Positions 1 through 10,742 of a DNA stretch of 64,000 bases are shown here, one piece after another. The stretch spans positions 40,946,907-41,010,906 of the forward strand of contig BTRK01000004.1 of the NCBI GenBank assembly GCA_036245805.1. The letters run 5' to 3'. Made by a program: the position numbers and the translations under genes. A model generated the notes under the pieces. It was not told the origin of the DNA, ran no database searches, and was given only the letters and a program-made list of their open reading frames with translations. The first letter of the stretch is position 1, and each line of letters opens with the position of its first letter. The DNA is from Pristionchus mayeri. Lineage: Eukaryota > Nematoda > Chromadorea > Rhabditida > Neodiplogasteridae.

Positions 1-1011
1 TGTAAGAATAAAGCCTGTTTGAAAAAGTGAAATTCGAATGCGTCATCACTACGCAATCAGTTATGATGCACGTGATGACACAATATGTGCATCGTATTCC
101 TCGATCGATTTGGTGTATACCACAACATCCAAATTGTTAAACAGATCAGCGAAAAAGTGATAGCAAAATAACAAATCGTTTCAATACTTATTGGCGCTAC
201 TGTATACCCCGCATTAGGGTTGGCAATTTGGCTCTTTTATTGAATCTCGGAGTTATTTGACTCCGAGTAAAAATGACTCGCGCGGTGTGGGAGTCAAAAT
301 GACTCCCAGGACTCACTTTTTGAAAAGACAAATTCCACAATGTTTCGATTATGTTTCATGAGACCAGCTACAGTTTAAATGGGAAGAGTCAAGTCAAGTA
401 AATAGGAAGAGTCTTTGCTGGGAGATATTTGACTCCCTTGAAAAAAGGGAAATTAATTCGGGATTCATTCGACTCTCATTTCGGACCACTCGAGCGCCGT
501 GCGGAGAGTAAAAGTGCCAAAGTACCCTCATGCTCTTCTACCTCGACTCTCTACACAGAGGACATGCTAACACTCTACACGTTTGCAGCAGTCTCATTCG
601 CATTAGATGAAGACGCAGCTGTAGCTGGAGATGTGGCAGTCATTAATGGAGAAATCGAGAGGGAGAAGTGGGTTTATGAATCGAGTACGCAAGTGTAGAG
701 TAACACACGAGTCAATGTGATAGAGGATTTTTGACAATTCCTAGTGAATTGATATCAATTTCAATATCAATTTGGCTGAATGCAGGTCTCTGACTCCGAT
801 GGATATATCGAACTCGCCCCTCCTTGAAGCACCCCCTCCGCCACCTCTAATCGGCAATTTGTTTTGATAAATATATTTTTGCATTTCTGCTGATGTTATA
901 ATTAAATGGGGCCTTGATATTACTAAGTTTATGATCTTTCAGAAAATCTTTCTAGGCAAAATTATTCCTGGATCGGGTCACTATTTTTAATTTCCTCATG
1001 AATAATTATAG
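1..1011. other. No supported gene; GACTCC/GGAGTC-rich stretch
   Basis: I see no convincing gene here. Positions about 245-440 carry repeated GACTCC and GGAGTC words in both orientations around short AT-rich spacers, which looks like a degraded inverted repeat. An open frame covers about 429-698 but has no recognisable domain and no clear splice boundaries. Confidence 0.3.
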
Positions 1012-1250
1012 TTTGTGATTCCAGAGTCTTCGGAGAGTGATGAGAGAGGAAAAGGTGAGGCAGATATTACTGTAGATGCCCCCTCTTCCCTCCACCCCCC
1101 TCCCGCGAAGAAATTGACAGTTGATGTGAAGGAGGAGAATGAGAACATCCCTTCCTCTCTTCATTCTCTTCTCTCTCCCCCTCCCTCCCCTTCACTCCGA
1201 GGGTTGAGAAGGCTTCATTATTACAGAAACTTATGCAGAGATATGATAAG
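1012..1250 (+). CDS. Candidate internal exon, acidic and proline-rich
   Basis: An open stretch lies between an acceptor-like AATTATAG and a strong donor AAG/GTGAGT. It translates to a low-complexity acidic and Pro/Ser-rich segment beginning IPESSESDERGKGEADITVD, with later PPPSPS words. I do not recognise a domain. The flanking exons are uncertain: the next candidate at 1442-1529 does not join cleanly in phase. It may be an exon of a gene starting outside the window, or chance. Confidence 0.35.
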
Positions 1251-1441
1251 GTGAGTGTACGTGTTGGAATTACGAGTTGTGCCTACTTCTAACGCGTAAA
1301 GATAAAGGTACCTCCCATTTTCTAAGCTAGGCTCGCGAGATTCGATGGTATTCCAGTGGCTGCGTCTCTTCTCTTCTCATCCTCTATGGGATCTAGTCAG
1401 ATGAGTGCATTTACATATTTATTTTCATTTCGATGGAACAG

Positions 1442-1529
1442 CACCGGCTTGTGAGGAATATTTAAGCATTCGGGCTGTCGCACCGACGGTCGTGGACAAA
1501 GAAGGAGGACCAGGAGACGGGAGAAAATT
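1442..1529 (+). CDS. Candidate short exon
   Basis: Bounded by an acceptor GGAACAG and a donor ATT/GTAAGT, with one frame open across the whole segment (starting PACEEYLSIRAVAPTVVDKE). It lies 191 nt after the candidate exon ending at 1250, but the reading phases do not agree for the obvious donor. Either a splice site is misplaced or one of the two is not an exon. No family is recognised. Confidence 0.25.
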
Positions 1530-2389
1530 GTAAGTAGAAGGATTGCGATTTGAGAGCTAAATTTCTCATTTTACCCTTTTTCATCGATATTTTCTTAAAC
1601 CCATTACCCAGTATACGAAAAATGATCCCCTGGGTGAGGCGCATATGCCTGTGTAATTTCTAGCCTCCACATTTTTCATATATTCGGGAACAAAATTTTG
1701 AGTTTGTTTAGCTTGGTAAAATGTATGCAGATTAAATATCGTTAGAATCTAAGTCATCCAGCTCATCTTATCTCCCCCCCCCTCGCCACTCTCTCTTTCT
1801 TGTGCGACACGATTCGGGAGATCTACTCCCCCCTCCCTTCCTCTTCTCTAGCCCTAATTATATTCTCGAACACTCTATACTTGATGAAGCGCCCTTGTGG
1901 TGTATGATAAATAAAATAAAATATATCCAATTTTGAAGAAGTTTCATAAATCGGTTCATGAGTTATGGGTTACAATGTAGACGATGCCTACATGCAGCCA
2001 GGGTTCGAAAGCCTAGGGTGAACTTGGTTCCATTTTGGGGGTGTACGTTTTGCCAACCAAATTTAAAGCAAAACAAACATCCCCAGAAGTGAAAATTGTC
2101 TTATACCGTGGGTGTTCGTGCCACGGTATAATATTATTTTCACTTCTGGGGTGTTCGTTTTGATTTAAATTTGGTTGGCAAAACGTACACCCCCAAAATG
2201 GAACCAAGTTCACCCTAGACTTTCGAACCCTGCATGCAGCCTGGCTCAACCTGACGACATAACGCAAAATGAAGCTGACCATTGTGTTCAGCACCCTCGA
2301 GAACTCCTTTTCACAAGTTTTCGTAAAAATCCTGTACTACGTTTTGTTCGACTCTTAGAGAAACGGGCTAATAATATCTGCAGCTAGAA

Positions 2390-3020
2390 TGTGTCGGGGA
2401 ATGAACGTACATATGTTGCACGATCGAGTTTGACCATTGCTGATTCATTCAAGTTCCATATGTTTTGTTTAATAACCAGTTTGTTTGTGTTACAGACAGA
2501 AGATGACACCGTCCGCCTGCTCCGCGCTTCTCGTCGAGCAGCCAACTCACTCCGGCTGTCCATCAGATATGCTCCTTTTCTTATTTACTTCTTAAAACGA
2601 TTCTTTTGCTACTGAAACACTAGCTTGTTTTTTGCAATACTACGATTAGCTACCAAAAAATAATTCATGTTTAGTTATCGTGTAGTTAAAAAATCCGATT
2701 ATTTTTTGCACTAGGGAGATAACATGATATATTTTCCAATGATAAGTAAGAGAAGGAGCATGTGAAACCAGAACGAGAGGCTTTGTGGATACCTTATAGG
2801 AACCACTGCCTGAGCGAGGTGGAACACACGTGCAGATTCAAGTTGGATTGGAAGAGAAGATTTTGATCGTTTCACTCAACAAGTGAGATTTTTAAATATT
2901 CTTTATTAACAATTTGCTAGGCGGTACGCCCTTAGCAAAATAAGGTTCAACAAGGTTATTATCAGAACAGAAAACCGGAAACGAAACAATAACTTATGTG
3001 GTGAATGACAAGATTGGGTG
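2390..3020 (+). repeat. Interspersed repeat family X, copy 1
   Basis: This block recurs at about 6080-6660 in the same orientation and at 8190-8880 inverted. Shared landmarks are CGCTTCTC(G/A)(T/C)CGAGCAG, GGATACCTTATAGG(A/G)ACCAC, GGTGGAACACACGTGCAG and GATCGTTTCACTCAACAAG. Open frames inside (for example 2391-2615) do not survive in the other copies, so I read it as a non-coding interspersed element rather than a gene. Confidence 0.6.
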
Positions 3021-3319
3021 TATGGGGCACTGTAGCCAATGACGCTTTTGATGGCTGGCGACCTAAAATTGTTACGTTATTTAGGTCAGGAAATCACGCT
3101 CGCCCAAGTTTTGGTACTCTACTACCTTAACAATTTAATAATGAGTTCACGTACACATAGTGCACGGTAGAGTTGCTTGGATCATTTAACAGACATTCCA
3201 CGAGAAAACGTAACAACTAGGAGAGGCTCACGGATGGTAAGAAATAGTATATTCCGATATTTTTTTACTGAAGTGAGGGTCCAAAGTTAGGAACACAGGC
3301 ACCAATAGCTAAGGTTCCA

Positions 3320-4405
3320 GGTCGGATTTGAAAAATATACCCACCATTGTTGAGGTCGAAAATTTTGATATCTCAGAATTTTACGAGATATAGATTTTCT
3401 GGCGTGTTTTCACTCGTAGAACACGATTCTCCACATCAGGGCTCACAAAATTTCGATCTGAAAAAGTGGGCCCAAAAAATCGATTTTTTCGGACGAAATG
3501 GGCAGAAATTTGGTCATAACAAATTTGGATGCCCACGATGAGCGTGTTAACTTTCTATTTCGGATTCTACGTGCAAAAGTGGATATTACATGATTTTTTT
3601 TCAGATTTTTAAAAATAGGGCCGTTTTGGGAAATCGTATCCAAAGAAAGGACATGCAATGTAGGCGAAAACTGTAGATCAGGCCACAATAGGCATAGTCA
3701 TCTGACTCATGGCTGGAAATGTAGAGTTGATCAAGCTAAACATTTCATCTGTTGAAAGTGAGCTGCTATCTTTTCATTTACGCGAGCTACAGAGCATGGA
3801 AGTTGGCACACACGATGCTGGATGCGCGCGAGGGAGCGCTAAAAAGAAGGGGAGGGCCAGAGGTCAGGCGGCGAGAGCGCCAGACGGTTAAAGCGCGCGC
3901 TCTCGGTGGATTCTGGACCCATTTTGCTAACTTCCAGGCTCGGTAGCGCGCTTCAACGAAAAGATAGAAACTCACTTTCAACATATAAAATGTTTAGCTC
4001 TTTCTCCTCTACATTTCTAGCCAGGAGCCAGGTCTCTATACCAATTGTGACCTGATCTACCGTTTTCGTCCACAGTGCATGTCATATCTTTGGATGCGAT
4101 TTCCCAAGAAGGCCCTATTTTTAAAAATCTGAAAAATAATGTAATATCCATTTTTGCACGTAAAATTCGAAAATAGAAAGTAAACACGCCCACCGTGGCC
4201 ATCCGAATTTGCTATGACCAAATTTCTGCCGATTTCGACCGCATAAATCGTTTTTTGGGCACCACTTTTTTAGATCAACATATCATGAGCTCTAATGTGG
4301 AGATTCGTGTTCTGCGAGGGTAAAGACGCCAGAAAATCTATATCTCGTGAAATTCTGAGATATCAAAAATTTCGACCTCAAAACGGTGGGCATCTTTTTC
4401 AAAAC
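3320..4405. repeat. Large foldback (inverted repeat) element
   Basis: The left part (about 3340-3990) is repeated as a diverged reverse complement at about 3900-4400. Both arms carry the GAGATATAGATTTTCTGGCG block, an AAATTTGGTCAT or reverse-complement block, and CCAGGAGCC/CATGGAAGTTGG segments around the centre near 3865. A single-arm relative occurs at 13985-14180. Short open frames within the arms are mirrored and not credible genes. Confidence 0.7.
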
Positions 4406-4435
4406 CGAGGGGGTTCGAAAAATTTTACATGTGGA

Positions 4436-5990
4436 GTTTAGTTCTTTGGAGTGTTTTCACGCGTATAAACCGAATTTCCATATCCGCATGCGAGAAAATG
4501 AGAAAGATACAACTTATCTCCGAAAACCGAAAATTTAGATCCGAAATGGCACATAAACTGCTATAACTCGATTTCAAAAAAATAATAATTTGGGTTATTG
4601 CCATTTTTGGAATCTTTAACTCATGCCTCCACTTCCAGAATTATTGCAGAATTTTTAAAAAAAGGACCTTTCTGTTATCCGAGCCTGAATGTGATCATCT
4701 AAGGTCAAAATGCGCTGCTGAGCAAATGTCACCTAGAAAACTAATAAAATGGGTTGAAACAACCACCCAAATCAATGTGGGGCTTTAGGGTAATTGAGAC
4801 ATCTCGAAAATTGAAAATGGCAAAATTAGAGATTCTGCGACTTTTCGGCTCCATCTTTTTTATATCACATTTTCATGAGTTGCCGTGTGGAAATCCAGAT
4901 TCAGGGGTTGGGAATAACCCGGAATACTGAAAATTTCAGCTTTTCATGATTTTTCAAAAAATTGAATTTTAACTTTTGGGGAGAATATTTGCGGAAAACC
5001 GTGTCTCTGGTGTATTCCACAACTTAATCTGATGCGATATAAAATATGGAGCAGAAAAGTCGCAGATTTCGGACGATTTTTGTGATGACTCATGGTGGTG
5101 GAAGATCCATTAGTTCAGACTTCCTTGAGAAACGTCTCAAATAAAAATAATTTACTAATTAAGTATAAAAAATTGCATCAGATCAAACCAGGAGACGAAA
5201 TGACAGCGAAATAATTTTTCATTCGGAGTACATCGAAGACGAAATCTTGAATTTTTAGATTTTCAATTTTCGATATTTCTCAATTATCCTGAAGTCCCAC
5301 ATTGACTTGGGTGGTTGTTTCAACCCATATTATTAGTTTTCTAGGTGCCAGGCTGGTATTGGAAAAAAATTGTTAACAATTTTCCTTTTCAGCACGCATT
5401 TTAACATGTCAAATCCGTAATGAGAGGATTAAAGCTCATCCCAATCTTCAAAAAGTCCTAGTGCAGCAACTTATTATCAGCTTAAGGAACGAAAACACAA
5501 TCCCTGCATGAATAAGTTACGAGATGAGGGTTTCGAGAATACAAATCCGGTTAAATTAGTTCTGGCTCTCTCATTTTGAGATAATTGTTCCTCGATTTGC
5601 GGTTCTCGCCCGATCATTCCGAGAAGAGAGTTTTGAAATGAAAGTGGCTATTCGATTGTGACTGAATGATGGTTTCGGAAAAAAATTGACATTTCACCAT
5701 TGCACCCAACAGCGCATTTTGAACCTAGATGATCACATTCAGGTTCGGATAGTAGAAAAGGCCCTTTTCAAAAATTATAAAAAATGAGCAAGTTGAGGCA
5801 TGAGTGAAGATGCCAAAAATGCCAATCACTCAAATTCATATTTTTTGAAAACGAGTTATAGCAGTTTATGTGCAATTCGGATCGAAATTTTCGGATTTTC
5901 GGCGATAAGTTATTTCTTCTCATTTTCTCGCATGCGGATATGGAAATTCGGTTTCTACGCGTAAGAACGCTCCAGAAAAACTATATTCCA
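4436..5990. repeat. Large foldback element next to the previous one
   Basis: Arms about 4440-5000 and 5230-5990 are diverged reverse complements. The left arm has CCATATCCGCATGCGAGAAA and GGGTTGAAACAACCACCCAA, and the right arm has their reverse complements near 5930 and 5315. The outer sequence resembles the 3320-4405 element (TTTTCACGCGTA, CGAGAAAATG), so the two probably share an origin. No coding evidence. Confidence 0.7.
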
Positions 5991-6079
5991 CATCATTTCG
6001 AAAAAGTCGACCCAAAAATATGGGATTTATCGAATTTTTGTCCATCCATGGGCCTGGTACGTTCTCTCGTGGGGGGTCT

Positions 6080-6660
6080 CTGAAGATTCATCCGCTCGCA
6101 TTGAATAACCAGGATGTTGGTTTTACAGGAAGATATCGGGCGTCGGCTCCACGCTTCTCACCGAGCAGCCGATTGTCTACGGTTGCGCATTAGATAAGTT
6201 ACTTCTCATATTTATTTTTTTAAACGATTCTTTGTGGCATTGAAACACTAGCACACATCTTTTGCAATACAAGGATTTGATGTGTAAAATGAATTCATGT
6301 TTAGCATTAGTGTGGATCGAAATCCAATTTTCTTTACACTGCGGAAACCGTGTGATCTATTTTTGCAATGATAAGTAAGAGAAGGAAAGTAAAAAAATAA
6401 ATAGAACGAGATGCTTTGTGGATACCTTATAGGGACCACTGCCTGAGCGAGGTGGAACACACGTGCAGATTCAAGATGGATTGGAAGAGAAGATTTTGAT
6501 CGTTTCACTCAACAAGTGAGATTTTTAAATATTTTTTATTCACAATTTTCTAGGAGGTACGCCGTCAGCAAAATAAGGTTCAACAAGGTTATTATCAGAA
6601 CAGAAAACCGGAAACGAAACAAAAACTGTACCGGTGAATGACAAGATTGGGAGTATGGGG
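6080..6660 (+). repeat. Interspersed repeat family X, copy 2
   Basis: Close to the copy at 2390-3020 and to the inverted copy at 8190-8880. Shared blocks run from AACCAGGATGTTGGTTTTAC through GGATACCTTATAGGGACCAC to GTGAATGACAAGATTGGG. A short GC-rich run (GGGGCGCGGGGCGCGG) follows at about 6660-6677. Confidence 0.65.
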
Positions 6661-6769
6661 GCGGGGCGCGGGGCGCGGAACCTCGAAAATTTTTATATCG
6701 ATCCAATCACTGGGGCGGTTGGGGCGCTGCATTCCTTGACAAATTCTAAGACTTTTTTAATCGTTGAAT

Positions 6770-6958
6770 ATTTCGATTAGATTCCATTTAGCTCCGGAAA
6801 TCGATAATTACACTTTTATTTCGGACATGAATGCAATTCCACAGAAATTCTTTCAAGAACTCGCACAAATATTATTGATGATCCAGTATCTGCTTGAGCC
6901 GATGCATACTTCAGTAGAAAGGAGCGAATTACAATTTGCCGGAAGCGGCTTCAAATAA
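6770..6958 (+). CDS. Possible terminal exon, unknown protein
   Basis: After the acceptor-like TTTCGATTAG (ending about 6780) an open frame runs to TAA at 6956-6958. It encodes a segment rich in hydrophobic and amphipathic residues (including FFQELAQILLMIQYLLEP). Nothing upstream offers a convincing partner exon because the adjacent DNA is repeat family X. It could be a 3' exon stranded by repeat insertion, or a chance frame. Confidence 0.2.
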   Translation: MSIRFHLAPEIDNYTFISDMNAIPQKFFQELAQILLMIQYLLEPMHTSVERSELQFAGSGFK

Positions 6959-8189
6959 ATTTTGAATGAATTATTGTGTAATTTTTGGGTTAGGGTAAGT
7001 GAGTGCAAAAGTTAGGCGAATTTTCCCAATAGATGTTACTTGTCTGAAAAAAAAATGATATTATTATGACACAAATTGGGAAAAGTCGTCATACTTTTGC
7101 ACCATTGTGTCACTTTTGATTTTTATATATCTCCACTATCTTTAAACGCAATTTCCTTAAATTTTGCAAATATGTAGCTAAGGCAGACATATAGTCAGTA
7201 TATTAGTATGAGTTGGATATTTCTAATATTTCAAGAATAAGAGCTTACGGAAAAAACATTTTGAAAAAAAACAGACCTTGTTGTGACATAGGAACCAGTA
7301 CAATTCTTAGTTTCGCCTAAAAATGAGGAATACTATGAAGGGGCAGCATTTTTTCCCTAAGAAGTACAACTAACTATAAATATATGATCAATAATAGCCT
7401 CAGACGCGGAACTGTTTCAGAAAAATCTGTAAATCATTTATATTCGAAAGGCGCTCGAAAAATATTTTTACGATTACGAAACAGTATTCCTCGGATCCGG
7501 TAGCTATTGAATTTATTTCATTTATTGTATGATACCCAATCATTGTTGATTAGGAAAAGGTGTTGGATTACGAAAAGGTGTTTCGAAAAGGATCATCGTT
7601 GATTACGAAAAGGTGTTTCGAAAAGGTGGTTGAGAATGAAGTAACTGTTTTTTTTTTGTTTTGGTGGAGAATGAAGTAACAGTAACTGTTGATAGTCCTC
7701 TCGACAACACTTTGTGTACGAACTATCTGAACTACTAACACATACGATAGCGGGCAAAATTCTATCACATGGGTGTTTTTCCGACATTACTTGCCTTAAA
7801 CTTGTCCGATCTTCATGAAATTTCGAAAGCGCTCATTTTTCATGAATGATTACCAAGCAAACGTTCGATGGGACTGGAAAGTTGGTGTACGGTAGGTCAC
7901 TGAGAAATCGATATTTCGCGCAAAATCAGGTTTTTCGGTAAAATGCGTGACAAAAATCTAGAAATAAATTTATCCAAACGTGAATTAGCAGGTTCGAAAG
8001 AGTCTTTCGGGCCTTCGAATGTACCTTATGGATAAATGGTTAATTGATTTTTGGGCAGTGTTAGCCGATGGTTTCCGATCGTTTGCAATGATGATCCTGC
8101 GCAACTATTTAAGCGACGTCATCGCGCTGACAACTGATTGTGAGTGCAGTAGTGCGAGAGAATTGTAGCTACTCGGATACAGCAAATTG
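6959..8189. other. Intergenic AT-rich DNA with a short local duplication
   Basis: No gene is supported. Around 7550-7695 the words GATTACGAAAAGGTGTTTCG and GAGAATGAAGTAAC are each repeated in direct orientation, giving a short imperfect tandem duplication. The rest is AT-rich without splice-supported frames. Confidence 0.4.
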
Positions 8190-8880
8190 TCAATAAAGAA
8201 TATTTAAAAATCTCACTTTTTGGGTGAAACGATCAAAATCTTCTCTACCAATCCATATTGAATCTGCACGTGTCTTCCATCTCGCTCAGGTAGTGGTCCC
8301 TTTAAGGTATCCACAAAGCCTCTCGTTCTGGTTTCATATGCTCCTTCTCTTCCTTATCATTGGAAAATATATCATGTTATTTCCCTAGTGCAAAAAATAA
8401 TCAGATTTTTGAACTGCACGATTACTAAACATGAATTCTTTTTTGGTATCAAATCGTGGTATTGCAAAAAAACAAGCAAGTGCTTCCACAAAGCATCTCG
8501 TTCTAGTTATTTTTTTTACATCCCTTCTCTTACTTATCATTGCAAAAATCTATCGAACGGTTTCCGCAGTGTAAAGAAATACTCGGATTTCGATCTACAC
8601 TAATACTAAACATGAATTGATTTTAGACATCAAATAGTTGTATTGCAAAATATAGTGTTTCAATGCCACAAAGAATCGTTTAAAGAAATAAATATGAGAA
8701 GTAACTTATCTAATGCGCAACCGTAGACAATTGGCTGCTCGGTGAGAAGCGTGGAGCCGACGCCCGATATCTTCCTGTAAAACCAAACAACCTGGTTATT
8801 CAATACGAACGGATGAATCTTAAATGATCCAAGCAATAATCGAAATCGACCGTGCACTATGTGTACGTTCACAATCCGAC
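8190..8880 (-). repeat. Interspersed repeat family X, inverted copy 3
   Basis: Reverse complement of the family X blocks at 2390-3020 and 6080-6660. The reversed landmarks TTGTTGAGTGAAACGATC-like, CTGCACGTGT and CCCGATATCTTCCTGTAAAAC are all present in reverse order. Together with copy 2 it forms a very long inverted arrangement around 6.1-8.9 kb. Confidence 0.65.
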
Positions 8881-9378
8881 AAATCGTAGTTGCACATTCA
8901 CTACTAACGAAAATTAATTTGTGAATTATGCATACATTCCGTATGAATTAAAATCCCCTAGCTAAAAAATCCTTAAATATTCCTAATAAAAAATAATCCT
9001 AATAAAATAATCCTAATAAAATAGACAGAAGGTAAAATATGTGCAATGCATGACCTTTCCTAGTTCCTCGGAGTTGTATTAATAACCATGGGAAGGCGCT
9101 TACCATCTAATCCAACAGCCGTCAATCGTCGCTGGCGACGATGCCTCGCGGAATTGAGGGGAAGACTGTAATGCTCTAGCAAATCATCGGGCCCATTTCC
9201 ATTAAAACATTACTGTTCCACGTTGTTTTCAATCATAATCGCAGCTTTTTGTTTACGGCAAGAAAACAAAATTCAAAAATAGTTAGCTCGTCTATCACTC
9301 GAAAAGAAGCAATTAAATGTTTTAAATATCTCAATTAGTGAGTCTAGAGAAATGGACCAGTTATTAAAATCACAATAG

Positions 9379-9477
9379 AGTGCGCAATTCGGGTCTCTTC
9401 ATTTCACGCACTCTCTCGACCGGTCGAGCGGAGAGAGAGTATTGGAAATGAATAGACCATTACCCGAATTACGCACT
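9379..9477. repeat. Short foldback element
   Basis: An approximately 99-bp imperfect palindrome begins AGTGCGCAATTCGGGT and ends ACCCGAATTACGCACT, with centre CGACCGGTCG. The surrounding frame (9442-9693) is therefore not good evidence for a protein. Confidence 0.7.
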
Positions 9478-9597
9478 ATAAATCTCAATATTAATCATGA
9501 AGAACCTCCCAAAACCCAAACACCGCAAAAAAAATCAAGTAATAGATTCTGGGCATTACATCCATTAATAACTATGAGAGAATGGATCTTTTTTCAG

Positions 9598-10255
9598 AAT
9601 GACATACACAAAAATATTGGTGGATTAATTCCTTCTTGGTATTGCGAATTCATGCAAGGTTGTCGACCTATATGTGGATGTGTTGAATATTAGTGCAGGG
9701 CGTTCTATAATGTGTACCAGGTGATCTAAATGAGAATATGAAAATGAGAATCTAAATGAGAATTGTCGAAGGTGGAAATTATATGATATGCGATAGTTGG
9801 TCTCTGCGGGACTGGAAAACATATTTCGCAATGGAATTGCATATAATTATGAAAATAGTGCGATCTTTCGTGTTACATTTTCCTTTGTAGAAGATGATAG
9901 CAGGTGCCGTGAAACTCAATACTCTCTTCTGCCAGATTATCAAGAGAATACATACATCTCATACCTCGCTCTTATCGGAATCGCCCTTAGAGATGAAACA
10001 GTCTTCGTGAAAAGAGAAGATATCGAGGTAAGTATTAATTGTGATACTATGGTACTTCAGCTTAGTAATATATATTATATACATTTAAAACCTAAAAGCA
10101 GCGCAGTTACAATTTTTTTGACAGGTACTCGATCACATCGGTGTTGCCATCTTCGTTGGCCGACTCGAGATGCATATTTTCCTATGCAATCTTTATGAGA
10201 AATGTGTACAATCAAGTGGAAAACGAGATGTGAATGACCAAACGGGAGAAAATTA
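9598..10255 (+). pseudogene. Broken F-box-family gene copy (3' exons only)
   Basis: Three segments match the last three exons of the minus-strand F-box array, here on the plus strand. 9598-9720 (exon 7 equivalent, 123 nt against 126) keeps FLLGIANSCKVVDL but has an in-frame TAA and frame changes. 9891-10027 (exon 8 equivalent, 137 nt against 138) reads MIAGAVKLNTLFC and then switches frame to YLALIGIALRDETVF, so one base is missing. 10125-10255 (exon 9 equivalent) reads VLDHIGVAIFVGRLEMHIF and ends in TAA. Splice sites CAG/ and /GTAAGT are still visible. Exons 1-6, including the F-box, are absent upstream. The closest relatives in the window are genes D and E. This is a decayed, inverted, 5'-truncated duplicate. 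Confidence 0.75.
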
Positions 10256-10291
10256 AATTTATCCAGATTATATTTGACAGAAGATACTTTG

Positions 10292-10342
10292 TTATGTTAC
10301 TTATTACTTATGTTACTTATTACTTATGTTACTTATGTTGCA
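10292..10342 (+). repeat. Short tandem repeat (TTATGTTACTTATTAC)
   Basis: About three imperfect direct copies of a 16-bp unit with the motif ATGTTACTTATTACTT lie just after the F-box pseudogene. Confidence 0.6.
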
Positions 10343-10742
10343 TAATTATTTTGTTCACTGTCAAAGTTTAAATTAGATGAAACTTAGTTTTGTTTCCTTT
10401 TTTAATCTCCAGCTTCATCAATACCATAGTAATTTTCGCTTCAATTTCATTCATATTACGATCCAAGTACACCCCATTCTTCGTTCAGCCTAGTCTTATG
10501 ATAAATAATTGCGAAAAACAATTGTTTCATGGAATATGTGTGTGGTATATTTTCCATGGAATATCTTATCATCGCTATCTAGCCGTTCCGAAATGTGGGT
10601 AGTTGAACATTCTCCATATATTGTAGTTTCATAATTATGTCCTCCTCGAAATTGTATTCTTATTGTTCTCGATCTTTCCATTCTTTCTGTGTTGCATCGG
10701 ATCGCTTGTTCCTGCATATCGAGCACAACTCATTTTAGTGAA

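Noticed and set aside
9442..9693. An 83-codon plus-strand frame
   Set aside because: It starts in a palindrome and runs, out of frame, through the exon 7 equivalent of the F-box pseudogene.
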